Below are positions 37,399-45,019 of a stretch of 64,000 nt of DNA, in pieces. The stretch's first letter is position 1; each line of letters opens with the position of its first letter. The stretch spans positions 1,830,133-1,894,132 of the forward strand of contig NZ_BAABKM010000002.1 in NCBI RefSeq assembly GCF_039543825.1, read 5' to 3'. Position numbers and translations under genes: made by a program. Source of the stretch: Nocardioides conyzicola (GTDB taxonomy: Bacteria; Actinomycetota; Actinomycetes; Propionibacteriales; Nocardioidaceae). The notes under the pieces are model-generated. The model saw nothing but the letters and a program-made list of their open reading frames with translations, did not search any database and was not told the DNA's origin.

Positions 37399-38481
37399 GT
37401 GCTGTCGGTAAGAGCCACCGTCTTGGTGGTCACCGACGCCATTTGGTCGGAGCTCCGCGCAATCACCCCCGAACCCCTAAGTTCGGAGTGGGTGTCCGCG
37501 ACGACGCTTCGACTCCTGGACTTGGTTCGCATACGTGCGAGCCAGAACGTCAGTCGCGAGCGCGGGGCCATAGATGAAAGACAACGCTCGGTGGCAGAGG
37601 ATGCGCGGCGGATGCTGGAGGCCGTGCCTGAGCTTGAGGCTGCCCAGCGAGTGCGGACCGTCATTGCGGAACTGATCGGAATCGTGGCAGTACGGCAGCC
37701 CCTCATGGTCGAAGTTCCGGGGGGTGAGCAGGGCTACCTCAGCTATGTCATGCGGGAGTCGCTCGGCGACGGCCTTAAAGCAAGAGGCAAACTGGGCCAC
37801 CGGGTGGCCAACATGCTCGGTGGAGTGCCAAGCGAACTGACATTCTCGGTTTACAAGGGAACGCAGAGTTGCGGCTACACCCTCGAGGTCGACGTGGGAG
37901 AGGGGAACTTGATCACTGAGATGAGCCTGGACAGTGGCACTGCGGTTGCGCAAACAGGTGTAGGAACGCAGCTGGGAACCATCGAGTTGCCGACTCCTGT
38001 GGATAGACCCGACAGTCTGGTTGTGTCAGTTGCGGAGCACCCGAGCAAGACCATGCTGTCTGCGTTCATTCTGGGCGTGGGCACGTTCGCCGGAACGCTG
38101 CTGGCATGGCTTGCTCGTGACAAGGTGCAAGTCTGGCAAGGCCAAGACTTAGGGCTAGGAGACCTCGCAGCCACGCTTGCTCTTGTTGCGCTAGCCGGCG
38201 CTGCCGTGCGCTCCGTGATCTACAGAGGCCTGGAAGGTCGAGTGCTCGCCTTCGGTGCCCTCACGTCAGCAGCGTGGTCGTCGGCCGTACTGATCACTTT
38301 GGGAGTGGTGCTCGCCTGGCCGTCTGAGGCGGCGAGGAGCAGGCTGCTGCTCACTCTGCTTGTGGCTGCGACGGTTGGCGGCGTCGCGACCGTCGTGATG
38401 TTCGTGAAGGCTGTGGCGGGCTTGGTGCGGTTGCGTCGAGTCTCAGCATCGCAACACCCCGAGCGGCCTACGGGCGCGTGA
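37399..38481 (+). CDS. Unknown protein with four C-terminal membrane helices
   Basis: Up to 360 residues from the GTG at 37399; the frame is open from 37099 but that part lies opposite the preceding gene. A soluble N-terminal region (SRERGAIDERQRSVAEDARRMLEAVPELEAAQRV) is helical and charged. Four membrane segments follow: FILGVGTFAGTLLAWLA, LAATLALVALAGAAVRSVI, AWSSAVLITLGVVLAW and LLLTLLVAATVGGVATVVMF. No family is recognised. No good ribosome site marks the start. Its GTGA stop is shared with the sulfotransferase start, so the pair is coupled. Confidence 0.55.
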   Translation: MLSVRATVLVVTDAIWSELRAITPEPLSSEWVSATTLRLLDLVRIRASQNVSRERGAIDERQRSVAEDARRMLEAVPELEAAQRVRTVIAELIGIVAVRQPLMVEVPGGEQGYLSYVMRESLGDGLKARGKLGHRVANMLGGVPSELTFSVYKGTQSCGYTLEVDVGEGNLITEMSLDSGTAVAQTGVGTQLGTIELPTPVDRPDSLVVSVAEHPSKTMLSAFILGVGTFAGTLLAWLARDKVQVWQGQDLGLGDLAATLALVALAGAAVRSVIYRGLEGRVLAFGALTSAAWSSAVLITLGVVLAWPSEAARSRLLLTLLVAATVGGVATVVMFVKAVAGLVRLRRVSASQHPERPTGA

Positions 38482-39275
38482 GTGATCGTGCCGAAGTGAA
38501 CAATCGCGCTGTCGCATATAAGGGCGCGAGACCTGACTGCGCCATGCTACCTCCGGACATGTTTGGACCGTCGTGGGTGGGCATTGGCGCTATGCGGAGC
38601 GGCACGACTTGGCTCACTAAAATGCTGTGCCAGCACCCGAAGATGTCCCTCGCCGTCAACGGTAAGAAAGAGCAGTGGCTTCTCAATCGTGTTGCTTTGG
38701 GTGAGGTGCCACTGAACGAATACCTGGAACTATTTCCACGTGACGGCTTGCTCCGGGGAGAGTGGAGTCCGCGATACCTGTGGCTGATGCACACGGCGAC
38801 TGCCGCCGCCCAGCTACCTCAAGACTGTGTCTTTCTGTGCGTTCTGCGCGACCCGATCGAGCGGTACGCCTCTCACCAGCGTCTGGCATCAATGCGTAGG
38901 AGGGAAAGACATTCTGCCAGGTGGGCTCCCGCAATCGCGGCCGGCCTCGGCACCTACTTAGGGCTTTACGCGGACCAGCTGGATTCGTGGAGGCGTATGG
39001 TCGGGAGCCGGCTGCTGGTCGTCAGCTACGAGTCTCTCGCTGGCGACCCGCTGACGCACTGTTCGATAATCTGGAACAAATTAGGACTGAGCCCAGAGCC
39101 TCTGCCGCAAGACGCACTGACGGAACGCGTCTCCGCAAGCGCGGACGGGCTGTGGGAATGGCCGGACCAGTTCCGGTCCACTCTCCGGGACCTCTATTTG
39201 CCGCAGTTGGATCGTCTCGCTCGGGACTATGACGTGGACACGTCCTCATGGCTCAACTTCAACGATCTCGATTGA
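38478..39275 (+). CDS. Sulfotransferase (PAPS-dependent type)
   Basis: A 265-residue P-loop sulfotransferase. The 5'-phosphosulfate loop is WVGIGAMRSGTTWLTKML near residue 34 and the 3'-phosphate loop is FLCVLRDPIERYASHQRLAS near residue 113. LLVVSYESLAGDPL is a further family block. It would move sulfate from PAPS to a carbohydrate, lipid or protein. GTG at 38478 overlaps the previous stop (GTGA). It is the last gene before the element's right end. The acceptor cannot be guessed from sequence. Confidence 0.85.
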   Translation: MSDRAEVNNRAVAYKGARPDCAMLPPDMFGPSWVGIGAMRSGTTWLTKMLCQHPKMSLAVNGKKEQWLLNRVALGEVPLNEYLELFPRDGLLRGEWSPRYLWLMHTATAAAQLPQDCVFLCVLRDPIERYASHQRLASMRRRERHSARWAPAIAAGLGTYLGLYADQLDSWRRMVGSRLLVVSYESLAGDPLTHCSIIWNKLGLSPEPLPQDALTERVSASADGLWEWPDQFRSTLRDLYLPQLDRLARDYDVDTSSWLNFNDLD

Positions 39276-39498
39276 CGTGGGGGGAGGGATGGTCGCTGCA
39301 TACAAACTTTGCCGTCGAGATCAGCCAGTCGCGTGAGCGTAGATGATGAAGTTACTTGCCTTAATCTCGGCGGGATGGGTCGTGGGCTGGTCCAGGACAG
39401 TTCGCGATCAGCCAACTGACAAGTGGTTTCGGTTGGTCCCGACAAAGTCAGTGTCTCTCATCGATGCAGACTGACAGAGTTAGTCGGCTCCGTCCCAT

Positions 39499-39912
39499 GT
39501 GCCGCGAGTGGATCCAGCTACATTCTGGGAGAGGCGCACCCCTGACGTCGCCTTCGCCGACCTGGCCTTCTGTGCGACGTTCTCGACGACGACCGCTCAG
39601 ACCGCGACGCCTACGTCGGATCCTCGAGGAGCTCGCTGGGAGTGGGAGCTGGGGAGCGTCGCACCGACAGTCGTCGGGCTGCCCGCCGGCGCCACCGCCG
39701 TGCTGTCGAGGACGGTGACGGAGGTGGCGCCGCCCCTGGTCACGTTCGAGTCGGTGATGACGATCCGTGGGGAGGACCTGCGCTCCGTGTCCACCCTGCG
39801 CTTCCGGGGGCGTGCCGAGGTCGAGCGAGACCTCGCGGGTCACAGGTTCGAGGTCGACGACGTGCGCGAGGCCCCCGACCGTCCCGGCAAGGAGCTCGTC
39901 TCGTCGCCCGAC
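39499..39912 (+). pseudogene. Degraded C-terminus of a SAM methyltransferase-like gene
   Basis: The frame contains VTEVAPPLVTFESVMTIRGEDL, STLRFRGRAEVERDLAGH and FEVDDVREAPDRPGKELV, the usual last 60 residues of a class I methyltransferase found in actinobacteria. The expected N-terminal SAM-binding part is absent; upstream sequence is the element end. The expected ending ELVF-V-A is lost by an apparent one-base deletion near 39900. It looks like a remnant left where the element or an associated deletion removed the 5' part. Confidence 0.5.
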
Positions 39913-39987
39913 GGAGCGCGGACGGAGGGATCGAACCATGGGGCCCGGACGGGTGTGCACGTGGCCGACTACGGGCACCGCAGGGAC

Positions 39988-40155
39988 ATGGCCGACGATC
40001 CGCACGACGAGTACGAGCACCCGCATCCGACCACCAACCAGCCGCTCAACGCCGAGCCGCGCCCGGTCTGGACGCCGCTCTTCGCCGTCGTCGGCCTGAT
40101 CCTGCTGATCGCGGTGGTGTTCGCGGCGATCACCGCGGTGCGCTACGCCACCTGA
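39988..40155 (+). CDS. Small single-pass membrane protein
   Basis: Fifty-five residues: a polar His/Asp/Pro-rich head (MADDPHDEYEHPHPTT) and one C-terminal membrane helix (LFAVVGLILLIAVVFAAITAV). AGGGAC lies just before the ATG. Small tail-anchored proteins of this form are common in Nocardioidaceae and uncharacterised. It shares a reading frame with the methyltransferase remnant but has its own start. Confidence 0.6.
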   Translation: MADDPHDEYEHPHPTTNQPLNAEPRPVWTPLFAVVGLILLIAVVFAAITAVRYAT

Positions 40156-40162
40156 CGGCTGA

Positions 40163-40771
40163 TCAGAGCCGCTCGCCCGCCTCGACCCGGGCCTCGATCG
40201 TGTTGCCGGCGGGCGCGAGCGGGCAGCGCCAGCGGTCGTCGTAGCGGCAGGACGGGTGGTAGGCGAAGTTGAGGTCGAGCACCAGGTGCTCGTCGTCGCC
40301 GCCGAACCAGGAGCCCTTGGCGGTGTCGAGCAGGTAGCGGCCGGCGCCGTACGACCCGTGGCCGGCGGTGCCGTCGCGGAGCGGGACGAAGATGCCGCCG
40401 CCGTACTGGTGCAGCCACCAGACGTCGAGGCTCCCGGCCACGGGATCGGGCAGCTCGACGCGGCCGATGCGCTGCATCGTCACGGAGCCGTCGTCGCCAC
40501 CGTCGACGTCGCGCTCGTCGGGCTCGGCCGCGAGGACGGGCAGCTCGAAGCGGAGGGCGGGGTCGTAGGGCCAGTACGCGATCTCCTGGCGGGGGTCGTC
40601 CCACCCGGACGTCGGGCTCTGCGGGTGGGTGGCGAAGAGCTCGGCGCGCGTCTCGCGCCAGAGCCGGTGCCCCTCGGCAGGATCGCTCTCGGCGCGTACG
40701 GCGGCGTAGAGGCTGGCCACCCGGGTGCGCCAGTCGACGAGGGTGAGGGCGGACGTCACGGACTTGGCCAT
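40163..40771 (-). CDS. DUF1684 domain protein
   Basis: A 202-residue protein with the DUF1684 blocks LWRETRAELFATHPQSP, VWWLHQYGGGIFVPLRDGTAG, SYGAGRYLLDTAKG and LDLNFAYHPSCRYDDRWRCPLAPAGNTI, ending in VEAGE. The family is widespread in actinobacteria; its metal- or substrate-binding role is undefined. Start ATG 40771 (MAKSVTS). Convergent with the small membrane protein, 7 bp apart. Confidence 0.85.
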   Translation of the reverse strand: MAKSVTSALTLVDWRTRVASLYAAVRAESDPAEGHRLWRETRAELFATHPQSPTSGWDDPRQEIAYWPYDPALRFELPVLAAEPDERDVDGGDDGSVTMQRIGRVELPDPVAGSLDVWWLHQYGGGIFVPLRDGTAGHGSYGAGRYLLDTAKGSWFGGDDEHLVLDLNFAYHPSCRYDDRWRCPLAPAGNTIEARVEAGERL

Positions 40772-40796
40772 GCCTCCACCCAACCACCCGGCACCG

Positions 40797-41468
40797 TCAG
40801 CGCGCCGAGCGCACCTCGGCGAAGTGCGCGAGCGCGCGGTCGAGGTCGCGTTCGGTGAAGGCGGGCCAGAGCTTGGAGCTCACGAAGAGCTCGGCGTGCG
40901 CGCTCTGCCACGGGAAGAAGCCGGAGAGGCGCAGCTCGCCGCTGGTACGGATGACGAGGTCGATCTCCTTGACCGGTCCGCCGCCGAGACCGGCGGTGAT
41001 GGCGTCGACGTCGACCTCGCCGTCGGACGAGGAGAGCAGGGCGGCCCGGATGCCCTCGACGATGTCGCGGTGGCCGTCGTACGCGATCGCGAGGGTGCAG
41101 TGCCGTGGGCGGTCCGCCGTACGACGCTCCGCCTCGGCCAGCGCCTCCGCGGTCGCGGGCGGCAGCAGCGAGCGGTCGCCCGACACGTGCAGCGCCCATT
41201 CGCCGGCCGGCTGCTCCAGGATGCGCGGGATCGTCGTCGCCAGCAGGGTGAAGAGGTGGTCGACCTCGGGTCCGGGGCGCTTGCGGATGTTGTCGGCCGA
41301 GAGCACGTAGATCGTCAGGTGCTGGAGGTCGCGGGCCGCGCACCACGCCAGGAAGTCCTCGACGTGCTCGGCGCCGTGCCGGTGGCCGATCCGCGGGTCG
41401 TCGTGACCGGCGGCCCGGGCCCACCGCCGGTTGCCGTCCATCACCAGGCCGACGTGGGTCGGCCTCAC
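40797..41468 (-). CDS. cis-prenyltransferase (undecaprenyl diphosphate synthase family)
   Basis: A 223-residue cis-prenyltransferase. GLVMDGNRRWARAAG carries the catalytic Asp; LTIYVLSADNIRKRP, LAIAYDGHRDIVEGI, VIRTSGELRLSGFFPWQSAHAELFV are further UPPS motifs (DLVIRTxGExRLSxF). It is shorter than typical UppS (about 250), like secondary actinobacterial members that make shorter polyprenyl chains. GTG at 41468 overlaps the TetR stop (GTGA), so the two are coupled. Confidence 0.88.
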   Translation of the reverse strand: MRPTHVGLVMDGNRRWARAAGHDDPRIGHRHGAEHVEDFLAWCAARDLQHLTIYVLSADNIRKRPGPEVDHLFTLLATTIPRILEQPAGEWALHVSGDRSLLPPATAEALAEAERRTADRPRHCTLAIAYDGHRDIVEGIRAALLSSSDGEVDVDAITAGLGGGPVKEIDLVIRTSGELRLSGFFPWQSAHAELFVSSKLWPAFTERDLDRALAHFAEVRSAR

Positions 41469-42082
41469 GTCGCGACCGCCGCGAGCCGGTCGCGCACCGC
41501 CCGCTCCGCCTGCGCGTAGACGCCCGTGCGGCCGAGGAGCGAGCGCAGGTTGGCGGAGTCCAGGTAGGAGTCGACCTCGTAGGCGAGCTGGACCGGGTCG
41601 ACGTCGGGGGTGATCTCGCCGATCTCCTGGGCGCCGGCGATCGTCTCCGCGATCAGGCCGAGCCACTCGTCGTCGATGCCGGCGAGCGCGTCGCGTACGG
41701 CGCCGGGGCGGGCGGCGTACTCGTGGGAGGCGCGGGCGAAGAAGCACCCGCCGGGGAAGCGCCGGTCGCTGGAGTAGGCCAGCCACGCGTCGAGCAGCCC
41801 GCGCAGGCGGTCCATCCCCGGCGGGCGCTCCAACGTCGGCTCGATGATCGTGTGCACGAAGATCGCGCGGGCCGCGCGGATGGTGGCGAGCTGCAGCCCC
41901 TCCTTCGAGCCGAAGTGGGCGATCAGCCCGCTCTTGCTGATCTCCAGGTCGGTCGCGAGGCGACCGATGGACAGCCCGTCGAGGCCCTCGACCGACGCGA
42001 GGTCGACGGCGCGGGCCAGCACCACGCGTCGGGTGCGGTCGCCGCGGCGTACCCGGCCGTCGGTCGTCAGCTGCTCGGTCAT
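41465..42082 (-). CDS. TetR family transcriptional regulator
   Basis: A 205-residue repressor. The HTH is VVLARAVDLASVEGLDGLSIGRLATDLEISKSGLIAHFGSKEGL (positions about 20-63, recognised by SKSGLIAHFGSKE). The C-terminal ligand domain has FPGGCFFARASHEYAARPG, typical of the YfiR/AcrR-like group. The ATG at 42082 has TAGGCT 7 nt upstream. It is divergent from a GNAT gene, and an 18-bp dyad lies between them. Confidence 0.9.
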   Translation of the reverse strand: MTEQLTTDGRVRRGDRTRRVVLARAVDLASVEGLDGLSIGRLATDLEISKSGLIAHFGSKEGLQLATIRAARAIFVHTIIEPTLERPPGMDRLRGLLDAWLAYSSDRRFPGGCFFARASHEYAARPGAVRDALAGIDDEWLGLIAETIAGAQEIGEITPDVDPVQLAYEVDSYLDSANLRSLLGRTGVYAQAERAVRDRLAAVAT

Positions 42083-42089
42083 CGCGTCC

Positions 42090-42095
42090 AGCCTA
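42090..42095 (-). promoter_or_regulatory. -10 hexamer TAGGCT, leaderless start of tetR
   Basis: Minus-strand TAGGCT stands 7 nt before the TetR ATG at 42082. It lies about 35 bp from the proposed operator. Confidence 0.45.
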
Positions 42096-42129
42096 GATGT
42101 CGGAAAAGGTCTTGACGGGTGAAGATAAT

Positions 42130-42147
42130 AATACGATCGTTCGTATT
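42130..42147. promoter_or_regulatory. TetR operator candidate AATACGA-TCGT-TCGTATT
   Basis: A perfect palindrome with 7-bp arms in an AT-rich patch between divergent TetR and GNAT genes. It resembles the ATACGA-N4-TCGTAT type sites of TetR repressors. It lies 28 bp before the GNAT ATG and 47 bp from the TetR ATG, well placed to control both. Confidence 0.65.
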
Positions 42148-42175
42148 GTTTACTCAACCCGTCGGGAGGTTCGCC

Positions 42176-42685
42176 ATGAGGCTGCGCATCCGCCCGGCCA
42201 CGCCGCGCGACCACGCCCTGGTCCTGCGCCTGCTGCGCGAGATCTCCGCGGAGTCGGCGTACCTCCGCTTCCAGACCGGCCTCGGCCGGGAGCCGGCGGC
42301 GTCGGTGGTCACCGCCCTGCTGCCGGACGGACTCCGCGGGGCGGCGCTGCTGGCGTTCGCCGGCGACCGGCTGGTCGCGCACGGGATGTGGGTGCGCGTC
42401 AGCGCCGCGCCTGTTGCCGAGATCGCCCTCCTGGTGGCGGACTCCCACCAGGGACGGGGGATCGGGACCGTCCTCGCCGACGCACTGGTCGCCGACCTAG
42501 GCGCGCGCGGGCTCGAGCGCATCGAGGTCTACGCGAGCGCGACCAACACGGCGGTCGCCCGGATGGTCGCCCGGCAGGCACCCGACGCCGTATGCGACCG
42601 GGACGGCGCCACCGTGACCTACGGCTTCCACCTGCCAGCACGACCACCCTCCGTGGCTATGGAAGCGAGCCGCGTCGTCGCGTGA
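42176..42685 (+). CDS. GNAT family N-acetyltransferase
   Basis: A 169-residue acetyltransferase. The acetyl-CoA loop is ADSHQGRGIGTVLADALV; the first part reads LRIRPATPRDHALVLRLLREISAESAYLRF, as in Pat-type GNAT modules. GGGAGG lies 6 nt before the ATG at 42176. It is probably repressed by the divergent TetR protein. Substrate unknown. Confidence 0.85.
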   Translation: MRLRIRPATPRDHALVLRLLREISAESAYLRFQTGLGREPAASVVTALLPDGLRGAALLAFAGDRLVAHGMWVRVSAAPVAEIALLVADSHQGRGIGTVLADALVADLGARGLERIEVYASATNTAVARMVARQAPDAVCDRDGATVTYGFHLPARPPSVAMEASRVVA

Positions 42686-42740
42686 CCCTGGCAGGACGGA
42701 CTGGGCGGTCGGGCGCCCGGCACGGAGGGCGGGAGGTCCG

Positions 42741-42872
42741 ATGCCCACGAAGGTCACACCGCTGCGGGTCGTCACGGCCAACGTGCAGTCGTTCCCGGAG
42801 AGCGCCCTCTCGTTGCCGCAGGCGCTCGAGGACCTGACGCGCAGTGCCGTTGGGATGCGCCGGCCTGGTTAG
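42741..42872 (+). pseudogene. Truncated 5' end of an endonuclease/exonuclease/phosphatase gene
   Basis: A proper start (GGGAGG then ATG) encodes PLRVVTANVQSFPESALSLPQALEDLTRSA, the opening strand of the EEP nuclease/phosphatase fold where N of TANVQS is a conserved residue. After residue 38 the sequence changes to VGMRRPG and stops. The normal length is about 250-300 residues. The stop overlaps the end of the inserted DUF4365 gene, so the insertion cut this gene. Confidence 0.6.
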
Positions 42873-44791
42873 CCGTCCGATCTCTCGGTCGGATGGTCAG
42901 GCGATTGACCTTCGTTCGCGTGGTGTAGACCTAGGGGTCGAAGCCCGCCTTTCCGAAACGGATTCGATGCTGCTGCGCCATAGACCCATTCTTCGATCGC
43001 GTCCCACTCGTGTGCCTGGCAATCTGTCGATGCGTCCGCAGCGACCTCACTGAAGGCATCAAGGAACTCGCTGCTGGCATGGCTGCCCGCGCGTGCAAGC
43101 GCTTCGACAACTTCACGTTGCTCGGCGCTCGCGACGGCCTGCACAATGGCCAGCACCCAGAGCATCGCGACTTCCTCGTTCCACAACGCGAGGAGAATTG
43201 CACCCCCAGTCGCGGATGTGCTGGTCAACTCCGCAAGCCGGATCAGTAGCGTCGGCGCGAGCGCATCACGTTCAACGAGCATGCCGCGGATTGACTCAGC
43301 GTCGTCGGATGCCGTGAGGGCATCGCACTCAGCGGCATCGAGCTCGAGTCGATCCTGTTGACGGACCCCGGTCATCGCCATGAGATCACGGAGCACGATC
43401 CGTCGGAGGATAGTGCGCGCGGCAGCATCGTCCACGCTAGGCGTACTTGCGATCGCTAGCGCCTCCTCGTAGCGTCCTGCGTACATGAGCGCATCGCTGA
43501 GAGCGTCAACGAGAGCGGCATCCCTGAGCCCCAGATCCCACGCGCGCTGATAGTCGAGCAGGGCAAGTTCCAGACTGTTTAACCACCAGTGACCCTGAGC
43601 GCGGCCCCGGTAAAATTCCGGCTCGCCCTCGTAAACATCACTGAATGTCTCCAGGGCGTCGAGCAAGGCAACTCCCTCGGCCCACAGGTGGTTGTGTAAG
43701 AGGACCTGGCCGGCGTTAAAGAGATATCGCGCGGAGGTCTCGGGGTCGCCGGCCCGAGTGTCGTCGGATCGCTGGCGCATTGCGTCCGCGAGGCGCGTAG
43801 CCAGTCCGGCTTCCAGCGGGCCTGCAGTTGCGGCCATCCAAATATGAGCCTCTGCCGCGGTTCCGGCTAAGTGACTTTCGGTGGCGATGAACTCGACTAG
43901 TCTGACGAGGGCCTCGCTCTCTCCAGAGTCGCGGAGCGTCGAGACGACCTGATGAAGCGCCTCCTCGCCAGTGTCGACCTGAAAGATGTTGGAGTCGATG
44001 GCCGTGCTCGACAGAACCTTACTGGCGTGCTGTCCAGTTCCGATCGGAGAGATCAGTAGCGCGGCCATCGCGAGAACATCGACCGCGGCACTAGATGCAA
44101 GCGCAGAGTCTCGGGTCACTGACCCTCGGGCGCCGTGGATGGTCAACGACCGCACGTTAAGGGGCAGCGAGACTCTGAGTTCCGAGGCAGTCAGTTCTGC
44201 TGTAATGGCCGGGCCATCACCGGCATCGGCAAGGAAGACGCTCTCGAGGTCGCGGGAGCGAAGTTCTTGCCGGAGGGCTAGGTGCAGCCTTGCGGCGACC
44301 ACCGGGCCCGCGCCGACGGCGCGGATCGGGAGCGGAAACGTGATCGTGCCACGCCGGATACTCCTCAGGAGTCGCAATTGGTCCGGTATGTCCGTCCACC
44401 ATCTACTCAGATCATGCTCAGGAAAGAAGCGGACCGTCGTCGTTTCTTGGTTGGGGCTTAAGCGACCTGGATCGTGGGCGTGAGACCAGACCGCGCGCAG
44501 GCTGGAAGACTTTGAATGCCACAGCGCGATAAGGACTGGAACGTCGAGCGAGTGCCAGTATCCGAACTTTGCGAGGGGTATAGAGCGCGTCGGCTTGCTG
44601 GAATCTGTGCCCTTCAGCTGAACTTTGAAGGTCAGCCCCGTGGTTGCGCCGTTTTCGAAGACCTCGACCTCGCAGTCGATTCCGTAGTCACCCTTGGTGA
44701 GGTCACGGATCACCCACGCCGTTGGCAGCACATTTAGGAGGGCTCGCTCGGACTCCGTCTCGAGCTCGTGTCCTCTGGGGCGATCGGCCAT
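42869..44791 (-). CDS. DUF4365 nuclease-like domain fused to helical repeats
   Basis: A 640-residue protein. Residues 9-150 are a DUF4365-type PD-(D/E)xK fold: ERALLNVLPTAWVIRDL, then DYGIDCEVEVFENG (acidic residues) and TFKVQLKGTDSS (Q-x-K motif). Residues 280-600 are TPR-like helices (ARYLFNAGQVLLHNHLWAEGVALLDAL, YQRAWDLGLRDAALVDALSDALMYAGRYEEALAIA). DUF4365 proteins cluster in defence islands. GGAGG lies 4 nt before the ATG. Third codon positions are less GC-rich than in neighbours, and it sits in a disrupted EEP gene, so it was probably acquired. A single-gene defence role is plausible but unproved. Confidence 0.75.
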   Translation of the reverse strand: MADRPRGHELETESERALLNVLPTAWVIRDLTKGDYGIDCEVEVFENGATTGLTFKVQLKGTDSSKPTRSIPLAKFGYWHSLDVPVLIALWHSKSSSLRAVWSHAHDPGRLSPNQETTTVRFFPEHDLSRWWTDIPDQLRLLRSIRRGTITFPLPIRAVGAGPVVAARLHLALRQELRSRDLESVFLADAGDGPAITAELTASELRVSLPLNVRSLTIHGARGSVTRDSALASSAAVDVLAMAALLISPIGTGQHASKVLSSTAIDSNIFQVDTGEEALHQVVSTLRDSGESEALVRLVEFIATESHLAGTAAEAHIWMAATAGPLEAGLATRLADAMRQRSDDTRAGDPETSARYLFNAGQVLLHNHLWAEGVALLDALETFSDVYEGEPEFYRGRAQGHWWLNSLELALLDYQRAWDLGLRDAALVDALSDALMYAGRYEEALAIASTPSVDDAAARTILRRIVLRDLMAMTGVRQQDRLELDAAECDALTASDDAESIRGMLVERDALAPTLLIRLAELTSTSATGGAILLALWNEEVAMLWVLAIVQAVASAEQREVVEALARAGSHASSEFLDAFSEVAADASTDCQAHEWDAIEEWVYGAAASNPFRKGGLRPLGLHHANEGQSPDHPTERSDG

Positions 44792-44936
44792 CTGTCCTCC
44801 ACGGAAGGCATCTGTTCGGCCGCGAAGCAAATGCCCGCTCCGCGGCTGGCTGCAACCTATTCAACCGCGTTGGCCGGACTGCCAGTGACAAACCGAGACC
44901 CACCCATGCGTCCAGGCTCCCGGCTGGGTGCGATAG

Positions 44937-45014
44937 CGATGGAAGCAGCAACTGTCGGCCTTCAAGCCCGTCGGCGACATGGACGACGTGTACGGCGCCA
45001 CCGCGCAGGTCTGA
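44937..45014 (+). pseudogene. C-terminal gene remnant at the right edge of the insertion
   Basis: After a stop at 44934-44936 the frame reads WKQQLSAFKPVGDMDDVYG then ATAQV and stops at 45014, directly before the convergent VOC gene. Base composition returns to that of the core here. It may be the tail of a gene cut by the insertion; I cannot tie it to the EEP remnant on the left. Confidence 0.3.
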
Positions 45015-45019
45015 GCCGG

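Larger units (their letters stand above)
34821..39478. mobile_element. Candidate 4.66-kb element with TGTCA-type inverted ends, no transposase
   Basis: ACTCTGTCAG at 34821-34830 is the exact inverse of CTGACAGAGT at 39469-39478. Inside the left end TGTCA recurs at 34825, 34846 and 34866 (about 20-bp spacing); reading inward from the right end TGTCAG, TGTCGG, TGTCAG and TGTCC recur at roughly 22-32 bp. Iterated TGT-headed sites are how Tn7/Tn5053/Mu-type transposases mark their ends. GTT(A/T)CGGTTGG occurs near both ends (34851, 39426). All five genes inside have less GC-rich third codon positions than the flanks. A target duplication is not seen and no transposase is present. Confidence 0.5.

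Noticed and set aside
42119..42175. Upstream ATG at 42119 as start of the GNAT gene
   Set aside because: It would place the proposed operator inside the coding region and lacks a ribosome site, while the ATG at 42176 has GGGAGG.
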